Shown one piece after another: positions 35,647 to 47,913 of a stretch of DNA of 64,000 nucleotides. The position numbers and the translations under genes are program-made. The stretch is from assembly GCA_963682175.1 (NCBI GenBank), contig OY821781.1, positions 36,531,254-36,595,253 of the forward strand, read 5' to 3'. Every line of letters begins with the position of its first letter. Position 1 is the first letter of the stretch. Source of the DNA: Triglochin maritima. Its lineage: Eukaryota > Streptophyta > Magnoliopsida > Alismatales > Juncaginaceae. A model generated the notes under the pieces. It saw only the letters and a program-made list of their open reading frames with translations. It searched no databases and was not told the DNA's origin.

Positions 35647-36594
35647 GCTGTCTCTATCAAGTTCAAATAAATCACAAAAACTATGTTGGATAAAATCACA
35701 AGAAATCCATGTTGAACAATAAATCAGAAGGTGAATAAAATGAGCATTTTGTTTAAATTAAGCTTGACGTTCATTAGTTGTAAGTCAAGTCTCTAATACA
35801 ATAAAAACATCATGACCAGGTGAAGATTTATTGACGAGGAAAGACTACCAAGAAATGCAATTTTACTGCAAATTAGTAAGCCATTTGGTTGGTTTCAACA
35901 ACAAAGCCTTGCATCCCAAACTAGTGGGTGATTTGTTTAGTTGTTCTATAGTAAAGTTGGAATGTATGTCCAAGTTGAGATGTACATTATGCTTATGTCC
36001 TTGGAGCTAGCTTCATCTAAGTATTATTATGTAACAATCGGATGGCAACCAACATATGTAACAATTGTGATTACCAACATATGTATCTTATTTTCTTCAT
36101 AACATTCACAAATGAAGTCCAAATTAACTTCTGAAGGATGTTTTGGAAAGCTAATTCAGAGATGTAGCTCTTATTTTCTTGTAAAAACATTAAACATGAT
36201 CAAATTTGGATTACAAAGGAGTCAATTTACAGTGTTAAAGGAAGGTCATCTTGACTTTTGAGGACCAACCCGAGTGGATTATGATGCACCCGCCAATCAA
36301 GTTCTCAAATCTCAATATGATTTTGTTGAGGATTTATTTTACTTTAATATACTCAAACAACTTTTGGATCGATGTAATCCGGTTTGTCGAAGTTTGAAAT
36401 TAACCTATAGCATTGACTAGCTATTTAAAATCTCAAAATCTCCCAATACATGATCAAACTAACGAAAATTGACTCCATGTAAAATGAGATTAAGCACAAA
36501 CAAACAAAGATTATTATTCCATAGATAAGTTCAAACAAGATCTCACAACTGCAGTTGACCAAATCCTTCCAAAACCAATGGAAAAGAAAGACCC

Positions 36595-37021
36595 ACAAAA
36601 CCTGGAGGGTTGGACAACGCGAGGTTGGAGGGTTGGACGACGCGAGGTTGGATGACGTGAGGTTGGATTGTTGGACGTACGATGTTGGATAGTTGGCTGC
36701 GGGGATTTGGAGTTTCGGAGAGGGGTTTCGGGGTTTAGGTGAGGGAAGAGGTTGGGTCGGAGGAAGGTTGAGGTCGGAGGAGGGTTGGGTCGGAGGATGG
36801 TTTAGGTGAGGGTTTTTTTTGTTGTTGGGTGAGGGTTTGCGAAAGGATTGATTTGGGGGTGAGGGAGTCAGGTTTTCTTTTCAAGAATTTGGAGTAATGA
36901 CTCAACCACGGGATTTATCCGTGGCTGATTCATTCACATCCGTCATTGTTGTAGGCAATAGTGATGGAGCCTACAGCCACGGATACACCTCTCGTGGCTG
37001 TAGGTTTAGTTTCTTGTAGTG
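36595..37021 (-). repeat. C2 right end: G-rich minisatellite and subterminal repeats
   Basis: 36605-36810 is built from GGAGGGTTGGA / GCGAGGTTGGA / GGGTCGGAGG-type units. 36900-37021 carries the CCACGG...CCGTGGCTG repeats and ends TTCTTGTAGTG. Confidence 0.8.
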
Positions 37022-37024
37022 GAA

Positions 37025-40000
37025 AGGACACATCCGCCCGAGTTGCCCCAAGTACAAGGAGGATCTTGACAATGGGGTAATTTAGCGAAAACGTCCCCAA
37101 AAGGCTAAAGGTATATTTGTTATTGAAAAACAATTGGCCACCTCTATCCATGATTGGTAAATTTATACCGGATCTTGTACTCACAGAATTTCTAATGTGC
37201 AGCTATTAAAGGATAGGAAGGAACGCCTGAAGAACGAGATGATTTTGAAGGTTGGAAATGGTGCAAATGTTGCTGCGATTGCACAAGGTTCAATGAAGCT
37301 TCAATTATCTAGTGGTTTACATTTATGTTTAAAGAACGTCTATTATGTGTCTTCGATTAGGAAGAATGTTATTTCTGTATCATTTTAGATATGAATAATT
37401 TTAATATAAATATTTCAAATTGTTGCTTATCTATATCGAAGAATGGAATTTTCTATGCAAATGCATTCATGAATTAAATAATAGACAAATTTTAAACATC
37501 AATAACAAAAGGATTAAAACTACTCATGTGAATGATACACTCTTATGGCACTATCATCTTGGTCACATAAATGAAAAACACATCAAAAAATTGCAAGAAG
37601 TAACCTTCTTGGTCAACTTGATTTTAAATCATTGGAGACATACGAACCTTGTCTAACGGGAAAAATGACCAAGAGGTCTTTCAAGAAGAAAGGTCCGAGA
37701 GCGAGTAACTTATTAGATTTAATACATTCCGATGTATGTGGTCCAATAAGTACAAGTGCAAGAGACGGTTTTAGGTACTTCATTATGTTCACGGATGACC
37801 ATAGTCGTTATGGCTATATTTATCTAATGAGAAACAAAAGTGAATCCTTTGACAAGTTCAAGAAATTCAAGAATGAAGTAGAAAACCAACTCAACAAGAA
37901 TACCAAGTCTCTACGAACGGATCGTGGAGGTGAGTATTTAAGTACCAAATTTGATTCGTTCCTAAAGGAGTGTGGTATTGTATCACAACTCACTCTGCCC
38001 AAAACACCTCAATGGAATGGGGTATCCGAAAGAAGAAATAGGACATTGCTCGACATGGTTTGATCAATGATGAGTCAAGCTGAATTGCCGCTTTAATGTT
38101 GGAGTTATGCACTAGAAACTGCGGCTTACACACTAAATAATGTTTCATCCAAATCCGTAGGGAAAACGCCTTATGAGTTGTGGAGTGGTAAAACAATTAA
38201 ACTCAATTTTCTCAAGATTTGGGGTTGTGAGGCCTACGTCAAGAGATTGATGTCGACCAAACTTCAACTGAAAGCGGATAAGTGCTTCTTCATAGGTTAT
38301 CCTCGTGAGACAAGATGATACTACTTTTGGCATATAACCTCTAATCGATGATTGTAGAGAGACATATCGTATTTCTAGAAAAAGAATTTCTGAAAAGAAT
38401 AAAAAGTAGTGGGAGTAGAATTGTGCCTTAGGAAACTCAAGAGATTCTACAAGATAATGACATAAATGGAAACATTCAAGATCATGAAGGCCCAGCTGAG
38501 ATTCTTTTGGTTAGTGGGAGCGTGAGTGAGAGACGCTTGCAAAGAATTGTGAGAGAAACTCAATCATCCCCACCTAGTGTACGTTCTAGAATCGAACACG
38601 AACCAATTCCACAAGAAATTGTGGAAGAAGTTCGAGAAGTATACGTAGAACCAAAAGAACTTTGAAGGTCAACGAGGGAAAGGAAGAAACCTGATATGTG
38701 TTTGGGATTTCATAAAATCATGGTACTTGATACCGATGATCCCTCAACCTTTAAAGAAGCAATGGAAAGATAGGACTCCAAACTATGGTTTAAAGTCATG
38801 GAATCCGAAATTTAATTCATGTATGATAATCATGTGTGAAACTTGGTTGACATTCCTCAAGGGAAGAAAGTCATTCAAAATAAATGGGTTTTCAAGAGGA
38901 AGATGGACACGGATGGGAACCTGACAACCTACAAAGCAAGGCTTGTAGCAAAAGGTTTCACTCAAGTTCAAGGAATTGGTTATGATGAAACTTTTTCACC
39001 GGTTGTCATGTTCAAGTCTATTCGAATTATGCTCGCTATTGCCGCGTTTCATGATTATGAGATATGGCAAATGAATGTCAAAATGGAATTCCTTAATGGG
39101 AACTTGGAGGAGGATGTGTACATGGTACACATCCAGGTTTTGATGGTCCAAAGAATAACAAGAAAGTATGCAAGCTTCAATGGTCCATTTATGGATTGAA
39201 GTAAGCATCAAGGAGTTGGAACAAACGCTTTGACAAGGAAGTCAAAAAGATTCACTTCATTCAAAGCAATGAAGAGCCTTGTGTATACAAGAAGGTTAGT
39301 GGGAGCCACATAGTATTTTTGATCTTATATGTCGAGGACATACTCCTCAAGGGAAATCATATACCTTTGCTTGAGCAAACGAGAAGTTCATTGAAATCTG
39401 CATTTTCAATAAAAGACATGGGTGAGTCTCAATACATCTTGGGAATCAAGATATATAGAGATAGATATCGTAGACTCATTGGCCTAAGTCAATGTATATA
39501 CATTGACAAGGTCTTGTAAAGATTCAGCATGAACAACTCCAAAAAGGGCAATGTGCCAATGAGTATGGGTATGCAAGTCAAGTAGTCTCAGCGTACTGAA
39601 ACACGTAAAGACTTCGAGTACATGAAGGATGTTCCTTATACTTCAGCAATAGGATCAATAATGTACGCCATGACTTGCACAAGACCCCATGTCTCGCATG
39701 CTCTAAGCATGACAAGTCGTCACCAATCCAATGCAGGTCCTGAGCATTGGACTGTTGTCAAGAATATTTTGAGGTACCTTAATCGGACCTAAGATAAGTT
39801 TCTTGTTCATGGAGTACAAAGGAAGTTAATAGCCAATGGCTATTCAGATGCGAGTTTCATGAATGATCCCGACGATAGAAGATCGCCATCCGGATATGTC
39901 TTCTTTCTGAATGGTGGAGTCGTGAGTTGGCATAGTTGGAAGCAAACCACTACGGCCGACTCAACCACCATTTCCGATGTTATGGTTGTCGCTGAAGCGA

Positions 40001-40162
40001 GCAAGGAAGGAGTGTGGATTAAAAAGTTCCTTGAAAAGCTTGGAGTAGTTCCCTCGCGCGATGGACCAATACAACTATTTTTCAATAATAGTGTATCTTG
40101 AAAATCAAGGATTCTATTTAAATTTTAAAATATACACTTACATAGGGGCACCAAATCCAACA
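37025..40162 (+). pseudogene. Copia D pol remnant: protease, integrase, RT, RNase H
   Basis: Continues D after C2. The second half of the gag knuckle (HIRPSCPKY) is at 37025-37055. A decayed protease follows (to 37388, ending SIRKNVISVSF), then a pre-integrase zinc region (HYHLGHINEKH, PCLTGKM). The integrase core is at 37650-38063, with the D,D,E residues visible in HSDVCGP, FTDDHSRYGY and VSERRNRT. RT is at 38700-39520 with WVFKRKMDTDGN, TYKARLVAKGF and the catalytic box as YVEDILL (family YVDD). RNase H is at 39790-40101 (PSGYVFFLNGGVVSW). The Ty1/Copia order PR-INT-RT-RH is kept. Many stops and shifts and the Asp-to-Glu change in the RT box mark it dead. At about 40103-40162 it ends in only the last 60 bp or so of an LTR like that at 42990-43070. 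Confidence 0.92.
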
Positions 40163-40901
40163 CTAACACTCTATACTTGAGCACACTTGTATATTGATAT
40201 GGAATTGGATATGCAAGTGGTGAATTTTTGGCTTGAGTTTTGAAGAATGCGAGCTTGAAGATGAAGAGGATTTGGCTTTGAGTATTAGATAGATAGGGAG
40301 TGTTCAAGAGTCTCAAAACCAACAAATGGGGTTTTATTTATAAGCCTTCAAGATCTACTAGACGTTTGGGAGTTTGTGGGGGAAATGGACCAATGAGACG
40401 CAAGATGGGACTTAAGTTCGGGTAGATTTTAGACCAGGTTCGGCCGACCGTTCAAGTAATGGTAGTATGATACACAATGGTTTGATTGATCTGAAGTAAG
40501 TATACGGTTGACCGAATAGGTTTCGGATCACCGTACACCAACCTCCAGTAACTATTTTCATTTTTCCCTATTTAATTTCGGTTAACCGAATTCCATTCAG
40601 TTCACCGTTCCAAGGTGGATAGTAAGATTGGTTGGGCTCTTATACCTCTAGTTTGGTTGACCGTGTACACTTCAGTAGACCTATGTTAGTGCGGGTTTTG
40701 CGTTGATAGTTAAGTTGAGTACAACGATCAAGTCCACGTGTGAATAGCCGCTGGGCACCTTAAGCCAAGAAGGACTGGGTTGACCGATAGGTGTTCGGTC
40801 GTCCGAATTAAGACAAGTGAATTGGGCTCTAGGAACTTGATTCAAATGTGACCATTGGAGCAAAGTCCAAAACCAATCTAGGGTTATTCGATCGACCGAA
40901 G
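40163..40901 (-). repeat. 3' LTR of Copia E, outer part
   Basis: Matches 45855-47035 (less the MITE at 46405-46836). Continues at 43076 after the solo LTR. Rich in GGTTGACCGAA and TTCGGTCGACCG-type motifs. Confidence 0.85.
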
Positions 40902-43070
40902 TGAAAGGAATGTGTTCTAAAAGTTTTATTTTTATATGTCAATTATTATGAATTGGATGTACAAACATTGTGTTCATTGTTTAATGTATTCGCCTTTTGG
41001 AAGTGTTAAGGAAGAGGCGCTTGGTCCTTAACCGTAGAGCTCTAAAAGTTAATAATGGTCTTCCTAAATCAAAAGTTATTCACAATTATGATAATGAACA
41101 TGGAGCATTAATTACAGAGTTAAGATTGTCGTGTTGGTCATCGATTATTGTAGCTCTACAAATATTTGACGACACGAGTTTATAAAAGAGGAAAAGATTA
41201 CTTTTATATATTGAAATAGACCTAACAAGTAAAACATTATGGAATTGTGTTTCGTGTCATTAATGTTTTTCTGTGTCTTGGATCCCAAGATATGAGACTT
41301 ATATATTTTCACATAAGGAATGTTCAATTTTATTATTGTCAAAAGCTATCAATGAGTATAGTGATAAATGCAATAGTTGGTTGAACATGACTTGTGCTGG
41401 AAAAGATAACTAGTCAAACGATTATCATTGCCCCTCTTAATTGAGTGATGATATTAGTGGGCCCCTTGATAAAGCAAAATTGTAATGTGCACAATGTGAC
41501 TTGAGTTAAGTTACATAGTTATAATTAGCTTAAAGAGATCAAAAAATGGATATAATACAAATGTGACACATTTCTACTTTGTTTATATTCTTAATATCAT
41601 GAGGCAAGGGAAGGACACAAGTGATGTCCTTACAACACAAAATGGATCGTGTTTAGTTCGACAGAACAAAGACATCAATGATAATTGGGCAACTATAATG
41701 TGTAGCTAGATACCGCTTATAGTTTATGATATAATACAAAGGTGACACATTTCTACTTTGTATATATTCTTAATATCATGAGGCAAGGGACGGACACAAG
41801 TGGTGCTCTTGCATCACTAAATGGATCATGTTTGGTTCGAGTGGAACAAAGACATCTATTCTAATTCGGTAACTATAATGTGTAGCTAGATACCGCTTAT
41901 AGTTTGAGATATTAAGTGTTCAATATCGCTTCAAATTTAGGTTAGATCCTCCTATAGGTCACACTACAAAACTGGGAAACTAGAAACTTGATTTTGAATT
42001 CATATGATTGGTCGGGTTTCATGTGAAAAGCGACAAATGTGGTGAATTAATAAAATCAATATGTCATGAGAATTGACATAATTAGAATCATGGATAAATT
42101 CGTATAAGATGTATATATAATGGGATGTAATAATTTGACATTACATAGGATAATATATTACATGAGATATGAATTTGCTAAAACCCCAAAAGATCAAATT
42201 TCGTTGGAGATAAATCCAAAATTTGAGGAAGGCAAATTCATGGTCAAAATGGTCAACTGTTTTGCGTTCGGTCGACTGGGTGCTAAGGGACGGTCGACCA
42301 TACCAGGATCAGAATGCATGGGTTGACTGAAATTATCCAGGACTTGTCTTGGAGATATAGCAGTCGACCGATACGAGGACACAATCGACCGAAATTTACC
42401 ATGAGAAATTTTGGTAGGTAAACGGTCGACCGGAGTGAGACGTGGTTCGATCGGAAATTTCCAGGGACCCTAAGTCTTGCAAATTTGGTCGACCGTCTAG
42501 CTCACGGTCCGGCCAAACTTATAAAAACTTAATTGTTCGGTCGACCGATTGAAAATTACGGTCGACCGTTCAACATGATTTATGCCTGAATTATTAACAG
42601 AATAATTAGATCATGGGCTGGATTAATTCCAGATTTGGTCAAACGTGTTTAAGGGTGATTATGTGGCAAATCGTGATTGGTTTAAGGGAGATAAAAATAA
42701 GAGATCATGGCTGGAGAAAAGTTCTTGATGTGGGTGATTTGGGAGACTATAAAACTTGTTTCATAAGATTTATTGCAAATACTCTCTCTCCCTGATCTCT
42801 CCATTAATCACCACGAATTTCTCTTAATTACTTTGAGCTTTTGGAGATTATTTCTCGTGGAGCTTTAAGGGGTTATTAGTTAGATTCTAACCTTAATTAC
42901 AGATTGACTGGCTAGCTCCTTTCATTCTAATCTTGTTTAAAATTTGGTGAACACTTGGTGGCGAATCGACAGGCGATGTACATAGAAATTGGTTAAAATA
43001 TGAAATCGATCATGTACGCTCGTATTAAAATTTTAAAATATACACATACATAGGGACACGAAATCCAACA
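40902..43070 (+). mobile_element. Solo LTR, about 2.2 kb, same family as Copia D
   Basis: Begins TGAAAGGAATG and ends AAATCCAACA, flanked by a perfect 5-bp duplication cgaag (40897-40901 and 43071-43075), and it interrupts LTR material of Copia E that is continuous in the sister LTR. The last 50 bp match the LTR scrap ending Copia D at 40162, so it belongs to that family. No internal region: it likely arose by recombination between two LTRs. A TATAAAA box is near 42749. Contains a tandem duplication (41551-41729 and 41730-41908) and about ten CGGTCGACCG-like motifs between 42255 and 42572. Confidence 0.88.
41551..41908 (+). repeat. Tandem duplication, 2 x 179 bp, in the solo LTR
   Basis: Both units begin TATAATACAA and share GACACATTTCTACTTTG and TAGCTAGATACCGCTTATAG. 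They differ at scattered sites, so the duplication is not very recent. Confidence 0.85.
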
Positions 43071-43075
43071 CGAAG

Positions 43076-43474
43076 GTGGTTCGGTCTTCCGTCGGGCCAA
43101 TTCCATATAACACCTAAGGTTTACTGATGCGAAGTATTCGGGTAACCGATAGGTGTTCAGTCGATCGAACTAGAAAAGTTTTGGTTCACCGGAAAGGGTT
43201 CGGTTTATTGAATATTGATGGGACAGAATCCTAGTGCTTAAGTTTACATTAAACCTTATGAACTCAAATAAATAAAAAATTACATGTCTTGGTCCAAAGC
43301 TTTGATAACAAGTCTTGAGTCTTGATGTCTTTATCCCAATGTCCTTTTCTTGATTATCTTGATCAACCTATTAAGATGATTGCAAGTATACAAGTATGTA
43401 TGCAATGCATGTAATCGTGTTTGCTCCATTTGATTGATTAGGTTGATTGATTAAGATTAGTTTGATTAATAGCA
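43076..43474 (-). repeat. 3' LTR of Copia E, inner part
   Basis: Resumes at GTGGTTCGGTC and runs to AATAGCA, matching 47036-47439 of the sister LTR. Confidence 0.85.
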
Positions 43475-43806
43475 GAACTATATCTTAATACTTGAGTTTC
43501 ATTTTATGCTCTCCCATTTTCTATATGATTTCTCTTGCTTCATATATGCGAACTGTGCATGTATAAGATACTCCCCCTAACAATATGCATAGTATGAGTA
43601 AATGGATGCTCAATCCTTATGATTCTCCCCCTTTGACATCAATCAAATGCAAACAATACAAGCATATGATGCAAAGGTTTATGATTACATAATTCTCCCC
43701 CTTAATTAGATGATATAACATTATATGCTCCCCTATCACTAAGGCCTAAAAGCAATGATGTATGTTATCGTTTAAGCATGTTACAATTCTAGATTAGAAC
43801 CAAATG

Positions 43807-45448
43807 TTAAAGTTTAAGAGGATTGAAAATTTCACCAAACTTTTGATACTCGATTTGGTATTGGTTCCAATCTCCTTTCGATAGCGACGACGACTTTATG
43901 TATTCGATCCAAATGATTTCCTTGAAGCTTGGAATCGATTTTTTATTGCTTGAGTCGATCGCTACCGATTTTCCTCCTTCTAAGTACCTACAAGTAAAGA
44001 TTTTGGTACCCAAACAACCTTAGGTACTTTGACATTAATTTTTGGTACCCAAACCATTTTGGTCATAGGTGCCCAAACACTTGAGGAACTTTTATTCACA
44101 AAGAAATGATTTCCATTCGATGTAGTATGAATAACATGGTTTTTGTAGTTGTTAACATAATAGCATAAACCATGCTTATTTAAATATTGTATTTGACTAC
44201 CAATAAGCCTATCAAGCATTTTCTTTCCCTTTGTCAAACTTTCAAATTTTTTTTTGTAATTGAACATTCTTAGCAATTAGATCTTAAATATCATCACTAC
44301 GTGAAGGTTTTGCATTTAGAGTTGCAATTTCATCAATTAAATGAGTGTTCTCTAATGCAATTTTTTTCATGACTAGCAAGCAATTCATTTTTCTCATTCA
44401 TGATACATTCAATTTGACATTGTAGCTCATTTATTTTCTTTTTAACTACTTTGTTTCTTTGACAATTTTTCTCAAAATTTTTAAGCAATTCATTGAAGTT
44501 CATTATGCGCATTTGAATTAATTCAATCATAACTAGAGGAAGAAGATACCTCACTGTCTTCATCTTCTATTGTCATGAAGCACATTGAGGCGAATTCTCC
44601 ATCAATTGATGAGGAAGATGAGTTGTCCCAAGTTGCTTTGAGAGCTTTCTTGTTCTTCTCTTTTCTCTTGCTCTTCTTCTTCTCTTTTCTCCTTTCTTTT
44701 TTTTCTTTGAGGAACTCCTTGAATTGTTGTATCACCAATTGTTCTTCAATGTCACTATCTCCTTTGATTGAATTGGCGATGGCGTATAGTACCAAGGATC
44801 TCTTGGCTTCCTTCTCCTTGCGATCTTTCATTTGTATGTCATATGTCATGAGACTACCCATAAGCTCCTCGACCGATAATTTGGTGAGATCATGTGCTTC
44901 TTACATAGCGGTCGTCTTCTCCTTCCAATGCTTGGTGAGTGACCGAAGAATCTTTCGAGTCATTTCTCCCTTGCTAAAATCATCGTCGAGTGCTTTGAGA
45001 GAGTTAATGATCTCGATGAAGCGAGTGTGCATCTCGCTTATGTTCTCACCGGATAGCATACAAAAGAGTTCATATTTATGCTTGAGCAAATTAATCTTAG
45101 TTTCTTTCAATCTATTTGAACCCTCATAATGCATTTCTAATATATGAAAATACCATAAGCACTTTCACAACCCCTTACCCTATTGTATTCCCCTTCATTT
45201 AACCCACAATACAAGATATTCATAATGCGGGAATTCATCTCCGCTTTCTTAATTTTGGATTTTGTTAGGGACATAATTTCACCATCATTTGGAGGTGCGT
45301 AGGAGTTTAATATGAATGTCCAATATTTCAAATCATTTGATTGCAAATAAATCCTCATTCTTTTCTTCCAATGGTCATAGTTTAACCCATTAAATAAAGA
45401 TGGCTTAGATGTGGATAATCCTTCACAATGATTAGAACTAGATGTCAT
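43807..45448 (-). pseudogene. Copia E gag (UBN2 type), fragmented
   Basis: Minus-strand pieces in order. 45137-45448 has the N-terminus with FNGLNYDHWKKRMRIYLQS. 44901-45134 has the UBN2 core with LKETKINLLKHKYELFCM and ISEMHTRFIEIINSLKAL. 44523-44861 is a Lys/Glu-rich tract (KEKKERRKEKKKSKRKEKNK) followed by a Ser run. 44333-44563 is predicted coiled. 43980-44276 has GKKMLDRLIGSQ and KMVWVPK repeats, as in SIRE-like gags. 43807-44013 is a Ser/Lys-rich end. In the family gag forms the particle. Stops or shifts separate all pieces. No protease active site follows, and the 3' untranslated region starts right away, so E carries no enzymes of its own. Confidence 0.8.
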
Positions 45449-45485
45449 GCTAAATTGATTAAGTAATTGAAATTAGCAACATAAT

Positions 45486-45497
45486 GCTTTGATACCA
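45486..45497 (-). other. Primer-binding site of Copia E
   Basis: Minus strand TGGTATCAAAGC, 11 of 12 to the initiator-Met tRNA complement, 2 bp from the LTR end at 45500. Confidence 0.8.
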
Positions 45498-45499
45498 AT

Positions 45500-47439
45500 T
45501 GTTAGGATCTATAGCCCTCTAATCACTCGATAACTGCGGAATTAAAAATACTAATTGAAGGATTAAGGGAAGAGACAATTGCAAACCACAAATTCATCGA
45601 GACCGGAGTTTAGAGACGTTCGACACCGCACCCCGGTCCTAGTCCTCCTCGCAAGACTCAATCAATCCTCTGAGCCTCGCTTACAGTTCCACTAACTTAT
45701 CTCCATTCCGGGACGAGATCAACGACATTTACAACACCGAGTCTCGTAAACAATCCTCGCCTCGCTCGGGTCTCCTTTCACAACCCGAGAGGGAACTTCC
45801 CCGAAGCTTTACAACTCTGTGATGATTCTTGAATATGCAGGTGGAATCACAATCTACCTAACACTTTATACTTGAGCACACTTGGATATTGATATGGAAT
45901 TGGATATGCAAGTGGTGAAGTTTTGGCTTGAGTGTTGAAGAATGAGAGCCTGTAGATGAAAAGGATTTGGCTTTGCGTATAGGATAGATAGGGAGTGTTC
46001 AAGAATCTCAAAACCAACAAATTGTGTCCTATTTATAATTCTTCAAGCTCTACTAGACCTTTGGGAATTTGTGGGGAAATGGACCAATGAGAAGCAAGAT
46101 GTGTCTTAAGCTCGGGCGGATTTTAGACCAGGTTCGGTCGACTATTCAAGTAACGGTAGTCTGATACACAAGGGTTTGATTGGTCTGAAATAAGCATATG
46201 GTTGACCGAATATGGTTTGGATCACCGTTCACCAACTTCCAGTAACTATTTTCATTTTCGCCCTATTTAATTTTAGTTAACCGAATTCCATTTGGTTCAC
46301 CATTCCAAGGTAAAGAGCAAGATTAGTTGGGCTCTTATATCTCTAGTTCAGTTGACTGTGTACACTTCGGTAGATCAAAGTGAGTGTGGGTTTTGCACTA
46401 ATAGTAGAACTGTCAATTTTGGACACGACACGATTACACGACACGATAAGGAGACACAATTTAGACACGACTTTACACGAATTTTTTTATATGATTGAAA
46501 TGATTTATTATGATGTTTTGTGAACATACAAATATAAAATAATTGGTACACGATTTGACACGAACATGACACGATAACACGTAAGTTGTTTTTGTACACG
46601 AAACATACACGAACTGCATCTTTTGTTAGATAATCAATTGTTTTTTACTTAATAATAGTCAATTAAGATGTTATTTAGAATGAAAAATATCAATATAACA
46701 TGCCACTTAACTATTTTCAATATAAACATGATGAAATCTTTTCAATTTATACTATACACGATAACACGAAATCCTGACACGAATGCATAACTGTAAGACA
46801 CGATAGTACACGAACACGACACAATTGACAGGTCTAGCTAATAGTTATGTTGGGTACAACGGTCAAGTACCACGTGTAAATAGTTATTGGGCACCTAAAC
46901 CCAAGAAGGACTCGGTTGACCGATAGATGTTCTGTCGTCCGAATTAGGACAAGTCAATTGGGCTCTAGGAACTTAATTCAAATGCCACCTTTGGAGCAAA
47001 AAGTCCAAAACCTGTCCAGAGCTATTCGGTCGACCAAAGGTGGTTCGGTCTTTCGTCGGGGCAATTCCAGATAATACCTAAAATTTACTGATGGTAAGTA
47101 TTCGGGTAACCGATAGGTGTTCGTTGGACCAAACAAGAAAGGTTTCAGTTGACCGGAAAGGGTTCGGTTTATTGAATCTTGACGGGACAGAATCCTAGTG
47201 CTCACGTTTACATTAAACCTTATGGACTAAAATAAATACAAACTTACAGTCTTGGTCTAAAGCTTTAATTACAAGTACTGAGTCTTGATGTCTTTGTCCC
47301 AATACTCATTTTCTTGATTATCTTGAGCAACCTATTAAGATGATTGCAAGTATACAAGTATGTATGCAATGCATGTAATCGTGTTTGCACACTTTGATTG
47401 ATTAGGTTGGTTGATTAAGACTAGTTTGATGAATCATCA
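45500..47439 (-). repeat. 5' LTR of Copia E
   Basis: Plus strand starts TGTTAGGATC and ends GAATCATCA. Contains the hAT-like MITE at 46405-46836, which is absent from the sister LTR. Carries a similar set of GGTCGACC-type motifs. Confidence 0.85.
46405..46836. mobile_element. hAT-like MITE, 432 bp, with ACACGA repeats
   Basis: Ends are TAGAACTGTCAATTTTGGAC and, inward from the right, TAGACCTGTCAATTGTGTCG. The 8-bp flanks are actaatag (46397-46404) and gctaatag (46837-46844), 7 of 8 the same. The sister LTR at about 40683-40712 carries the uninterrupted site. Short ACACGACACGAT-type repeats fill both subterminal regions. No open frame of note. Confidence 0.85.
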
Positions 47440-47913
47440 AATTAATATAGATTAAGGTCAAAAGGCAACAATACCACACTAAAAATACAAAACCCGGCTA
47501 AGCCTTATCGGATCTAGAGCAGATCCAACTGCCAATCAGCGGTCTGGATTGCTTAGATCCAGCCTTGGCATGGATGACACTTTGCGGGATTGATTTCTTC
47601 ATGTGTAGTCCACCCGAAGTGGTTGCTGGAGTTTGGGCCCGGATCTAATTGTCAAAATACTCCTCGTGATGGTGTGGAGTTTCTCAATTTGCTAATTGGT
47701 CCTTTTGGTTTACATCCGGGTCCTTCCCTCTTTCATATTAGTCCATAAATCTCACAATTCAGTCTTTTTTCTTGCGTTCAGGTCATTTTTGTGTCTCTTC
47801 TTCTCAATCAAGTTTATTCCTGAAACTTAAACATAAAACTCGTTACGTAGCATTGCTTAGGTTCAAAATAGAGGATATAAGACACAAATATATCCATGAT
47901 ATGATGTCAATCA
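47440..47913 (-). repeat. Athila-family LTR fragment
   Basis: Matches the first 450 bp or so of the B-type LTR in minus orientation, ending ATGATGTCAATCA at 47913, the exact LTR terminus. It includes CTGCCAATCAGCGGTC at 47528 in place of the GACCGCCAATTGGCGGTC palindrome. It is more diverged than A or B. Copia E abuts it on the left. Confidence 0.85.

Larger units (their letters stand above)
28534..37021 (-). mobile_element. CACTA element C2, about 8.5 kb, nearly complete
   Basis: Ends CACTACAACATTTTT (left) and, inward from the right, CACTACAAGAAAC, flanked by the perfect 3-bp duplication gaa (28531-28533 and 37022-37024). Both ends carry subterminal hairpin-like repeats built on AGCCACGGA. 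Two minus-strand genes lie inside in the usual order: TNP2-type transposase with DUF4218/DUF4216 (32176-35646), then the second protein (29211-31871). It landed in the zinc-knuckle codons of Copia D gag. Confidence 0.95.
40163..47439 (-). mobile_element. Gag-only Copia element E, left LTR truncated
   Basis: Minus-strand element: 5' LTR 47439-45500, primer site 45497-45486, gag 45448-43807, then 3' LTR material 43474-43076 and 40901-40163 around a solo-LTR insertion. The outer 350 bp or so of the 3' LTR (equivalent of 45500-45854) is missing where Copia D begins. Several CTCCCCCT purine-tract motifs (minus strand AGGGGGAG) occur at 43573, 43626, 43695. No protease, integrase or RT is present: internal sequence is only about 2 kb. 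Confidence 0.85.

Noticed and set aside
44575..45129. A 184-codon plus-strand open frame with Phe/Ser runs
   Set aside because: It is the antisense of the Lys/Glu- and Ser-rich Copia E gag. The run of Phe is the complement of the Lys/Glu tract.
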